Origin: an uncultured Acidimicrobiales bacterium
Lineage (GTDB): Bacteria > Actinomycetota > Acidimicrobiia > Acidimicrobiales > SHLQ01
Reading direction: 5' to 3'
DNA length: 56,881 nucleotides
Assembly: GCA_937934655.1 (NCBI GenBank)
Contig: CALGZB010000170.1
Span: 1 to 56,881, forward strand
Numbering within the stretch: the stretch's first letter is position 1; every line of letters starts with the position of its first letter. The notes under the pieces were generated by a model. The model ran no database searches, had not been told where the DNA came from, and worked only from the letters and a program-made list of their open reading frames with translations. The translations under genes and the position numbers were made by a program. Shown piece by piece: positions 17,907 to 24,932 of the stretch.

Positions 17907-18923
17907 ATGAGACCGACCGCACCTTCGGGTGTTGCAGTGACACGTTTGGCGAGGATCCGCGTCGCCAACGTCATTGCCGCGGCCGGGCTCCCGAAAGATG
18001 TGCCTCTCGAACGCATGAGCAGCGTCACCAACGAAGTGTGGTCTACGCCCGACTACGTGATCAGAGTGAACAGGAAATCCGACGGTCGGCTTCGCCGCGA
18101 AGCATTTCTCAGCCGGCATCTCCCAGACACCCTCGGCTACCCGAAGGTGATGGCGGTTTCGGCAAATCCAGACAGCGACTGGGTTATCACGAAAAAGGTG
18201 CGAGGCGGCCCGCTGAGTCGCGCTTGGCCCACGATGACCGAGTCCCAGCGGCGCACTGCGGTCGAACAAATCGCTTCGATGCTTCGCACGCTTCATCAAA
18301 CAAGATTTCCCACGAAGATCCCGCAGCTCTCAGAACCACCGCAGCTCGTTGACCCGGGCTATCACTCCCCCACTGCCCGTCTCGATGCAGCGCTCAAACG
18401 GCTCGCCAAACTCCCGTACGTGGAAGATGACCTGGTGCGGGCCATCGCCGAACAGGTGCGACGACTTGCGCCAGCAGTGCACGGTGTCGAAGCGTCAAAC
18501 TTCGTTCACGGTGACCTCACCTTCGAGAACGTGCTGTGGGACGGCCACAAGGTCTCATCGCTTATCGACTTCGAGTGGTCGCGTTCCGGGCCGGCCGACC
18601 TCGACCTCGACATATTGCTTCGCCTCGCCGCGTACCCATTCCTTCACGTGGCCGAAGACTACGAAGCCCAAACCCTCGCGGCCGACTACGCGTGCGTGCC
18701 AACAATTCTGGAGTCCTGCTATCCCGAACTCTGGGACAGCGCTGGAATCGTCGACCGACTCGTGTTGTACTCGATCGCCTATGACGTGCGAGCGCTCCTT
18801 CGTTTCCCACCGAAGGCCCACGCCAGTCGACTCTCGGAGCATCACTCGGTGAACCGGCTTCGTCGCACCGTCGCTGGAACCAGCCATGTACACGAGTTCC
18901 TCAACGCTGGATTCTCGCTGTAG
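17907..18923 (+). CDS. Aminoglycoside phosphotransferase-family kinase
   Basis: A 338-residue kinase-fold protein with an intact catalytic loop, FVHGDLTFENVLWDG, and metal-binding SLIDFEWSRSG. The N-lobe carries the nucleotide-binding segment around VIRVNRKSDGRLRREAFLSRHL. Members of this family phosphorylate small molecules such as sugars, choline or antibiotics; nothing here fixes the substrate. It follows the serine hydrolase on the same strand after 64 bp. Contrast it with the degenerate relative at 37002-37844. Confidence 0.8.
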   Translation: MRPTAPSGVAVTRLARIRVANVIAAAGLPKDVPLERMSSVTNEVWSTPDYVIRVNRKSDGRLRREAFLSRHLPDTLGYPKVMAVSANPDSDWVITKKVRGGPLSRAWPTMTESQRRTAVEQIASMLRTLHQTRFPTKIPQLSEPPQLVDPGYHSPTARLDAALKRLAKLPYVEDDLVRAIAEQVRRLAPAVHGVEASNFVHGDLTFENVLWDGHKVSSLIDFEWSRSGPADLDLDILLRLAAYPFLHVAEDYEAQTLAADYACVPTILESCYPELWDSAGIVDRLVLYSIAYDVRALLRFPPKAHASRLSEHHSVNRLRRTVAGTSHVHEFLNAGFSL

Positions 18924-18959
18924 CGAGGGCCCTACCGGCCAGCCTCCGGCTAGAGCCGC

Positions 18960-19829
18960 TTAGGCGTCGGCATCCTCAGCGGACTCGTCGGCATTTTCCT
19001 GCTCATCGGTGTCAGGCTCATCGGTGTCAGGCTCATCGCTGTCGTCCGGGCTGCGGCGAGCACTCAGAAGACCGATCACTCCGGAGATGATCAACGCAAG
19101 ACTCAGCCAGATGTTGACACGGAGTCCAAGAACCTTTGACGCCGCATCGGTGCGTATCGCCTCGATCCAGAGTCGCCCGATGCCGTAACCCAGCACGTAG
19201 ACCCAAATCAGACGACCACGTTTTAGCTTTCCGGTGCGGTCAACCCAAAGCAACAGTGCCGTGAGTGCAAGGTTCCAGAGCGCCTCATAGAGGAACGTTG
19301 GGTGGAAGGTGGGCTCGTTGAGAAACTCCGCTGGCCGGTTGACCTCATCGATTTCGAGCGCCCAGGGCAGATCGGTCGGCCCACCGACGATTTCCTGGTT
19401 AAACCAGTTTCCAACCCGGCCAATCGCCTGAGCGAGCGGCAGGGCCGGCACGCAGACGTCGAGCAGGGTTGGTACTTCGAGGCCTTTGCGACGGGCATAC
19501 CAGATGCCTGCAAGCACACCGAGGAACATGCCACCCGGTATTCCGAGGCCACCCTCCCAAACCTTGTAGAAGTCGCCCCAACGGCCCTGGAAGGACTTCC
19601 AGTCGGTGAGTACGTGATAGAGCCGAGCGCCTACGAGACCAGCAGGAACCGCCACCATGGCAATCGTGCTGATGACCTCGGGGTTGCCGCCGCGGTTCTC
19701 GAGTCGCTTGCTTGACAGCAGCACCGCTGCCATCACGCCGAGCGCGATCATAAGGCCGTATGCGTTGAAGGTCAGTGGCCCAATTTCGAGCGTGTTGCTC
19801 CCGGGGCTGGGAATTGAGGTGAGGATCAT
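18960..19829 (-). CDS. lgt: Prolipoprotein diacylglyceryl transferase
   Basis: Integral membrane enzyme that moves diacylglycerol onto the lipobox Cys of prolipoproteins. The 289-residue protein shows MALGVMAAV-type membrane helices, the Lgt signature GRVGNWFNQEIVGGPTDLPW, HPTFLYEALWNL, and GRLWIEAIRTD in the last helices. The last ~30 residues form an acidic tail (DEPDTDEPDTDE) coded by 15-bp repeats, an extension absent from short Lgt proteins. GGAG precedes the ATG. A likely substrate, the L,D-transpeptidase lipoprotein, lies at 22256-23188. Confidence 0.94.
   Translation of the reverse strand: MILTSIPSPGSNTLEIGPLTFNAYGLMIALGVMAAVLLSSKRLENRGGNPEVISTIAMVAVPAGLVGARLYHVLTDWKSFQGRWGDFYKVWEGGLGIPGGMFLGVLAGIWYARRKGLEVPTLLDVCVPALPLAQAIGRVGNWFNQEIVGGPTDLPWALEIDEVNRPAEFLNEPTFHPTFLYEALWNLALTALLLWVDRTGKLKRGRLIWVYVLGYGIGRLWIEAIRTDAASKVLGLRVNIWLSLALIISGVIGLLSARRSPDDSDEPDTDEPDTDEQENADESAEDADA
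19001..19045. repeat. 15-bp in-frame repeats in the lgt tail
   Basis: GCTCATCGGTGTCAG occurs twice exactly (19001-19015, 19016-19030) and a third, diverged copy follows. It encodes the repeated DEPDT units of the Lgt C-terminal acidic tail. Confidence 0.85.
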
Positions 19830-19986
19830 GAGTACTCCGAGAAGCTAGTGGATACGCAACCCATGTCGCTGGTCAGAACTTCCGCGGACTTTCACTCCCC
19901 CGCAAAAGCAGGGTCCGGATCCGCGGTTGTGCGCCCGGCCGAGATCGAGATCTCGACCGGGCGTTCAATCGGGATTGACCTAGTAC

Positions 19987-21768
19987 TTAGAAACGGCTGG
20001 CGTCGAGAGCGAACAAGTCACCCGAACCAGCGGTGGCGACCGCATGAAGGCCGGCCGAAAGCGGAAGGACCGAGTCGGCGTAGAACCGCGCACAGATCAA
20101 CTTCTCCTCGGCAAACGCATCGTCGTAGTCGCCGGTTGAGGCGGCAAGCGCAAGCTTTGCCAAAACCCAACCACCAATAACGTTGCCGAACAGACGCAGG
20201 TACGGGGTAGCTCCGGCCAGCGCTTCGTTCGGCGCCGAGCTGTTCTCGAGGAACCAAGTGGTTGCCGAGCGAAGCTCACCAAGCGAGCCATTCAGTGATG
20301 ACGCGAGTCCGGCAAAGTCGCCGCCAGCTGCAGTGAGGTCGCTTTCAAGAGATCCCATGGTGTCGAGGAACCCGTTGACAACGGCGCCGCCCTTCATAGG
20401 CAATTTGCGCAACACGAGGTCGATGGCCTGAATGCCGTTGGTTCCCTCATAGATGGGCGCAATGCGGGCGTCGCGAAGATGCTGCGCCACGCCGGTCTCT
20501 TCGACAAAGCCCATGCCACCAAAGATCTGAACGCCGAGCCCGGTGAGCTCGCAACCGAGATCGGTCGACCACGACTTGGAGATCGGGGTAAGCAGAGCAG
20601 CCAGGTCGGTTGCTGCCTCGCGTGCGGACTCGTCGGCACCGTGCTTTGCCCGGTCGAGGCTGGCAGCGTCAAGGTACAACAACCCACGCATCGCTTCGAT
20701 GTGGGATTTCATGGTGAGGAGCATGCGACGAACATCGGCGTGCTCGATGATGGGCGAGGACTCGCCCTTGTCAGCGCCGATTGCGCGTCCCTGTAGACGG
20801 TCGCGGGCGTATTCGGCGGACTGCTGGTAGGAACGTTCGGCCACCGCGAGCCCCTCGAGGCCAACCGACAACCGGGCATTGTTCATCATCGTGAACATGT
20901 AACGCATACCCATGTTCTCTTCGCCGATAAGGAACCCGGTAGCGCCGCCGTTGTCGCCGTACGCCATGACGCACGTCGGGCTCGCGTTGATACCAAGCTT
21001 GTGTTCGATCGACACGCAACGAAGGTCGTTTGCTTCGCCGAGTGAGCCGTCGTCGTTCACCATGTACTTCGGAACGATGAAGCACGAAATCCCCTTGGTT
21101 CCAGGAGGCGCTCCGGGGGTGCGGGCGAGGACCAGGTGGATGATGTTCTCCGCCATGTCGTGTTCGCCCCACGTGATGAAGATCTTCTGGCCGGTGATGC
21201 TCCAGGTTCCGTCATCGTTTGGTTCAGCCTTGGCCCGGAGCGCGCCCACGTCGGAACCTGCCTGGGGCTCGGTGAGGTTCATCGTGCCGGTCCACTCGCC
21301 GGTAATCATCTTCGGGAGGTAGATCTCACGCTGGGTCTCGTCGGAGTGGTGACTAATCGCGTCGATCGCACCCTGGGTGAGAAGAGGACAAAGCGAGAAC
21401 GCCATGTTGGCGGTGGTGAGCATCTCTTGCAGCGCGAGCCCAACGACCCAGGGGAAGCCGGCGCCTCCGTACTCGGGATCAAAGGCGACCGCACCCCAAC
21501 CTGCTTCGACATACTTTGCATAGGCGTCGATGAGTCCGGGTGGCGTCGTGACTGTGCCGTCTTCGTGCCACACGCTTCCCTCGACATCGCCAGGAAGGTT
21601 TGTCGGGGCAACTTTGTCGACCATGAGTCGGGCGGACTCTGCCAGCGCGCCATCGACGGTGTCGCTATCGACGTGTGCGAACGCTTCAAGCGTGCACAAT
21701 TCGGCCAGCTCAGCGATTTCGTCGAGCACAAAACGGATGTCTTCAAGAGGTGGGTTATAAATCGTCAC
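19987..21768 (-). CDS. Acyl-CoA dehydrogenase (FadE5-like)
   Basis: Flavoprotein that introduces the alpha-beta double bond in acyl-CoA. At 593 residues it is the long type with an extra C-terminal helical domain. The N-terminus MTIYNPPLEDIRFVLDEIAEL matches the start pattern of long acyl-CoA dehydrogenases such as mycobacterial FadE5. It contains LTEPQAGSDVGALRAKA, GQKIFITWGEHDMAENI, and the catalytic-Glu region RIAPIYEGTNGIQAIDLV. The GTG at 21768 is chosen because a TACGCT -10 element ends 7 nt upstream. A longer frame to 21825 would include that promoter. It is monocistronic. Confidence 0.9.
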   Translation of the reverse strand: MTIYNPPLEDIRFVLDEIAELAELCTLEAFAHVDSDTVDGALAESARLMVDKVAPTNLPGDVEGSVWHEDGTVTTPPGLIDAYAKYVEAGWGAVAFDPEYGGAGFPWVVGLALQEMLTTANMAFSLCPLLTQGAIDAISHHSDETQREIYLPKMITGEWTGTMNLTEPQAGSDVGALRAKAEPNDDGTWSITGQKIFITWGEHDMAENIIHLVLARTPGAPPGTKGISCFIVPKYMVNDDGSLGEANDLRCVSIEHKLGINASPTCVMAYGDNGGATGFLIGEENMGMRYMFTMMNNARLSVGLEGLAVAERSYQQSAEYARDRLQGRAIGADKGESSPIIEHADVRRMLLTMKSHIEAMRGLLYLDAASLDRAKHGADESAREAATDLAALLTPISKSWSTDLGCELTGLGVQIFGGMGFVEETGVAQHLRDARIAPIYEGTNGIQAIDLVLRKLPMKGGAVVNGFLDTMGSLESDLTAAGGDFAGLASSLNGSLGELRSATTWFLENSSAPNEALAGATPYLRLFGNVIGGWVLAKLALAASTGDYDDAFAEEKLICARFYADSVLPLSAGLHAVATAGSGDLFALDASRF

Positions 21769-21775
21769 ACCATTG

Positions 21776-21781
21776 AGCGTA
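21776..21781 (-). promoter_or_regulatory. -10 element of the acyl-CoA dehydrogenase gene
   Basis: TACGCT on the minus strand, then 7 nt, then the GTG start. Spacing places the transcript 5' end at the start codon, a leaderless arrangement. Confidence 0.5.
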
Positions 21782-21866
21782 GTGGTTGTTCGACGTGCCC
21801 AGTTAGGTAAACCGGCGAGAACCACCCGTTACGCAGCAAAGCCGGGACAACCACGCCGGTAGTCGC

Positions 21867-21883
21867 TCGTTTGTAACAAACGA
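21867..21883. promoter_or_regulatory. 17-bp palindrome TCGTTTG-TAA-CAAACGA
   Basis: A perfect 7-bp inverted repeat around a 3-nt centre, ~100 bp upstream of the acyl-CoA dehydrogenase start. Size and symmetry suit a TetR- or GntR-type operator, as often controls fatty-acid degradation genes. No regulator gene is adjacent, so the link is inferred. Confidence 0.45.
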
Positions 21884-22141
21884 CCTCTCGGTTGGGCCCC
21901 GGCTCCGTGCTTTTGGAGGGGTTTTGCGCTGTCGCAGCAACGCAATCTTCAACTTAGCCACCATTTGACACGCTCCGCAAGAAAATAGCGAAGATTCTCG
22001 CCCAATGCGGTCAAATAATTACGGTTTCATGTCGAAAAGCAACGTGAATCCCATGAGCAACATCGAAATACTCGCGAAACCAGCCCCGTCATCGGCTGGT
22101 TTCCAAGCATCAACACCACCCGAGGACCGGAGAAACAGCCT

Positions 22142-22230
22142 CCACCTGGCACCAAACCACCACTTTGGTGCCAGGTGGAAAACCAGGGTTTCGGTTCCAG
22201 GTGGAAAACCGGGGTTTCGGTTCCAGGCAC
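22142..22230. repeat. Hairpin (15-bp arms) joined to 26-bp direct repeats
   Basis: CCACCTGGCACCAAA (22142-22156) and TTTGGTGCCAGGTGG (22164-22178) form a perfect 15-bp hairpin with a 7-nt loop. The right arm merges into two 26-bp direct repeats (22171-22196 and 22197-22222) that begin CCAGGTGGAAAACC and end GGTTTCGGTT, differing at one base. A third partial copy (CCAGGCAC) follows. It resembles a REP-type repetitive element. It could also work as the transpeptidase terminator, though no T-run follows. Confidence 0.75.
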
Positions 22231-22255
22231 GTTCGGCGTGGTTCCGTGGCGGAGG

Positions 22256-23188
22256 TTACGTACTAATTCGTACGGGGCTTCCGAGCGGAACATTTTCGGC
22301 AAGGAACGTAACGACGTCGTTCGGGATGCGGATGCAACCGTTCGAGTGGGCCCCGCCGACAAGACCGGGATTATTCGTACCGTGGATAGCGATGACCGGC
22401 AGTCCACCTCCGAAGGTGTCGAGCGTTTCGCTGAAGGCGGACAGACTGAGAATCCACGGGCCAAAGGCACCCCCGGCGTTTGACCGGGGCAAAACGTCGT
22501 TGACGTAAAAGTCTCCGACTGGGGTCGGCGTCGCGTCGGTGCCGATCACCGCTTGTGTCTCGGCGATCAACTCGTCGCCATCGAAGACCCGGACGGTTCG
22601 GCTACTCAAGATGACTTCTGCGTGCACGTTATGGCTGAACGTCTCGAATCCTTCAGTACGGATCCAAGCTTCGCTGTTGTTTGGGCGAACGGCGAGCGAC
22701 ACCTTCACCCACTCATCGGTCCCAACTCCCTCGATAATGCGGAGTGCAACCGGGGTATCCCAGTAGGTCGGGTTAAACACGCCAAACTCGAACGCCACCG
22801 GATTTCCATTCGGCGCATCGAAGAGTTCGACCCGCTCGATGGCCGGAGTCGCGACGGCGACCCACGTTTCGTGCTCGCCAAGCGGCAGCGTTGTCGTGGT
22901 TGTGGTGCTGGTCTCTGGGACCGGCACGGTCGTCTCGGCGGATTGCGGTTTGCCATCGCGGAGGAGTTGTTCGGCCTCGTCGCTTTCGGTGAACGCAACC
23001 GGCTCGAGTGCACTATCGGAGCTACCTCCGCAGGCACTCGCAACAAGTGCGAGCACAACAAACACCACTCCGACGGCGAGGCTCCGCGCCGTCGCTCGGC
23101 GCTGCGGGGACGCGTCGACGTTGGCCCGCGGCGCACGCGAACCTACGGCGGAACGGGTGGAGGGGGTAGGGGGATTGGAGAGTTTCAT
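22256..23188 (-). CDS. L,D-transpeptidase lipoprotein (YkuD domain)
   Basis: Cell-wall enzyme expected to form 3-3 cross-links or attach proteins to peptidoglycan. The 310-residue product has a long basic n-region, then the hydrophobic core ending in the lipobox LVASAC at about residue 53, so it should be lipid-anchored. A Thr-rich linker (TTVPVPETSTTTTTTLP) precedes an SH3-like stretch. The C-terminal YkuD domain carries AIHGTNNPGLVGGAHSNGCIRI, with the catalytic His, Ser and Cys. The start lies 143 bp from the divergent MBL-fold gene. Confidence 0.92.
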   Translation of the reverse strand: MKLSNPPTPSTRSAVGSRAPRANVDASPQRRATARSLAVGVVFVVLALVASACGGSSDSALEPVAFTESDEAEQLLRDGKPQSAETTVPVPETSTTTTTTLPLGEHETWVAVATPAIERVELFDAPNGNPVAFEFGVFNPTYWDTPVALRIIEGVGTDEWVKVSLAVRPNNSEAWIRTEGFETFSHNVHAEVILSSRTVRVFDGDELIAETQAVIGTDATPTPVGDFYVNDVLPRSNAGGAFGPWILSLSAFSETLDTFGGGLPVIAIHGTNNPGLVGGAHSNGCIRIPNDVVTFLAENVPLGSPVRIST

Positions 23189-23319
23189 AGCGCTGGTGTG
23201 GAACAGCCGTCGATAGACGAGCTGGAGCCGAGGTTCCCATCGGCCGAAGTTGGGCCAAAGGTTAGCCCCGACCGTATCGGTTCCGTCTTCCGCCGACCTA
23301 CCTACCCCTCAATTCGCCC

Positions 23320-23325
23320 TACGAT
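23320..23325 (+). promoter_or_regulatory. -10 element of the MBL-fold gene
   Basis: TACGAT followed by exactly 6 nt and the ATG at 23332. This is a leaderless configuration with no ribosome-binding site. Confidence 0.55.
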
Positions 23326-23331
23326 GGATCC

Positions 23332-24150
23332 ATGTCAGGATTTACCAAACTTGCCGACGGTGTCCACGTATGGCTTGCCGATTCCACCCGGCGAGGCCAC
23401 ACCAATAGCGGCTGCATTGTCGACGACGACGCGATCACCATTGTCGATGCCCAGACCACGCCGGCGCAGTCAGCTGCGCTGATCGCTGCGGCCGAGTCGT
23501 TTGGTCCACCCGTGAAACGGGTGGTACTCACAAGTAGCCACATCGAGTTCGTCGGCGGATCATCATCGTTCACGATGGCGGCGTTCTACGGATCCGCCCA
23601 GATCAGCGCACACCTCGACCAGCCACCAAACATCGAGGTCTACCAGCGGCTCCTCCCCGACTTCGCTGACGACTTCATCGACCTCACCACCAAACCGGTT
23701 TCGCACACCGTCGACGAAGGGGCCTACGTTTCTGGCACCGCCATCGCCGTGCCGACCGAGGGTGAGCTTGGCCAGAACCTGATCGTCCAGGTGCCACATG
23801 CCAACGTGGTTTTTGCTGGCGCTATGGCCCCGTTTGGGGTCACACCAAACGTCTTCGATGGCGACCCAGCAAAGTGGGCGGTTTCGCTCGACCAGGTAAT
23901 GGGCTGGGGTACCACCATTGTTCCTGGACATGGTCGCGTCGGAAACCACGATGATGTCCTGGCACTGCAGGCGTACCTCTGGGCGTGCGTCGAAGCCGAG
24001 GGTGATCCGGCAAGGATCCCCGCTGGCCCATGGGATTCCTGGGCTCACCGCGAGCTCGACGTCATCAATGTCGAGCGGGCACACATGCTCGCTAACGGTG
24101 ACCCGTCGCCTCCCCCATCGATGCTCGCGGCAATGGGGATCGAGCTCTAA
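23332..24150 (+). CDS. Metallo-beta-lactamase-fold protein with eroded metal site
   Basis: A 272-residue protein with the MBL-fold layout: an N-terminal GCIVDDDAITIVDAQTTPAQ strand pair, then the position of the HxHxDH motif, then FAGAMAPFG and VPGHGRVGN. The first motif reads LTSSHIEFVGG (residues 66-76) where active members have LTHxHxDHxGG. One His is kept while His, Asp and His become Ser, Glu and Phe. The usual Asp after FAG is also missing. It may be non-catalytic or use a single metal. No partner gene is obvious, and the start appears leaderless. Confidence 0.72.
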   Translation: MSGFTKLADGVHVWLADSTRRGHTNSGCIVDDDAITIVDAQTTPAQSAALIAAAESFGPPVKRVVLTSSHIEFVGGSSSFTMAAFYGSAQISAHLDQPPNIEVYQRLLPDFADDFIDLTTKPVSHTVDEGAYVSGTAIAVPTEGELGQNLIVQVPHANVVFAGAMAPFGVTPNVFDGDPAKWAVSLDQVMGWGTTIVPGHGRVGNHDDVLALQAYLWACVEAEGDPARIPAGPWDSWAHRELDVINVERAHMLANGDPSPPPSMLAAMGIEL

Positions 24151-24173
24151 AGCTTTCGTGAGAACAACCGGCC

Positions 24174-24932
24174 CTACGAGCTTGCTATCGAAACCTCGCC
24201 CGAGTCGCTAAGCGTCGGCGTTGCTGGCGTAGGTGTTTCACTGGCCTCTGTGTCTGGTTCTCGCCGGGGCGTCGATGCCCCCGCACGCTGCGCCGGTTGA
24301 GTGACCGAGGGGGCGACACGTGACGCTGAGGTCCCAGAGAGCCAATGACGGCGGCAGCGAAGCTCGTAGGTGGAGTCGGGTTCTTGGGTAGGGTCGTCGA
24401 CGACCATAAGGTCGCCTTCGTACACCTGCACGCCTTCGACAAGGCGTGCGTTGTGGGTCGCCTTCCGTCCGCACCAGCAGCGGGACTCTACGGCGACTTC
24501 GTCGCACGAATCAGCCATCTCCAGCAACCGAGCCGTGCCGGGGAAAAGGTACCCACGGAAGTCTCGGAGGAGCCCGAAGCAGTACACGTCGGCATCGAGT
24601 TCGTCGACGACCCGAGCCAGTTGTTCGACTTGTTCAGGGCTATAGAACTGCGCTTCATCGCACACCATGAAATCGAGTCGACCGTTTCGATCTGAGTAGG
24701 ACTTTCCCGATTGGAAAAGGTTGAGCCCCGGCTCGACCCGGTAGGCGTCCGCGCTAACGCCCAATCGACTCGACACTCGACCATCGACCCGATCGAGCTG
24801 TGTCCAGAGCATTCCTCGGAGGCCTGCTGCAGCCAGATTGTGGTAGATCTGCAGCGCCAACGTGCTCTTCCCCGAACCCATGGTGCCGTAGGCAAAGCGA
24901 AGTTCAGCGTGTGAGTGACGCTCAGCGGTCAT
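24174..24932 (-). CDS. tdk: Thymidine kinase
   Basis: Phosphorylates thymidine in the salvage route to dTTP. The 252-residue protein has the P-loop GTMGSGKSTLALQ near residue 18, the DEAQFY lid motif (VCDEAQFYSPEQ), and zinc-binding cysteines in CWCGRKATHNARLV and LRCRRHW. About 55 residues rich in Ser/Thr/Pro follow the core and are not part of the usual family length. Its ATG overlaps the nrdJ stop as ATGA, so its translation is coupled to ribonucleotide reductase. Confidence 0.93.
   Translation of the reverse strand: MTAERHSHAELRFAYGTMGSGKSTLALQIYHNLAAAGLRGMLWTQLDRVDGRVSSRLGVSADAYRVEPGLNLFQSGKSYSDRNGRLDFMVCDEAQFYSPEQVEQLARVVDELDADVYCFGLLRDFRGYLFPGTARLLEMADSCDEVAVESRCWCGRKATHNARLVEGVQVYEGDLMVVDDPTQEPDSTYELRCRRHWLSGTSASRVAPSVTQPAQRAGASTPRREPDTEASETPTPATPTLSDSGEVSIASS

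Larger units (their letters stand above)
21769..22255. other. 487-bp non-coding gap upstream of the acyl-CoA dehydrogenase gene
   Basis: No credible gene. It holds the -10 element at 21776-21781, a 17-bp palindrome at 21867-21883, and the hairpin-plus-repeat block at 22142-22230. A plus-strand open frame from 22005 is rejected because it is coded by these repeats and then runs antisense to the transpeptidase gene. Confidence 0.7.

Noticed and set aside
16982-18923. Antibiotic-resistance cassette (beta-lactamase-like plus APH-like genes)
   Set aside because: No signal peptide on the hydrolase, no mobile element, and normal composition. These are likely housekeeping members of broad families.
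22005-22508. Possible 167-residue plus-strand protein
   Set aside because: Its first half is the hairpin/repeat block and its second half is antisense to the YkuD active-site region.
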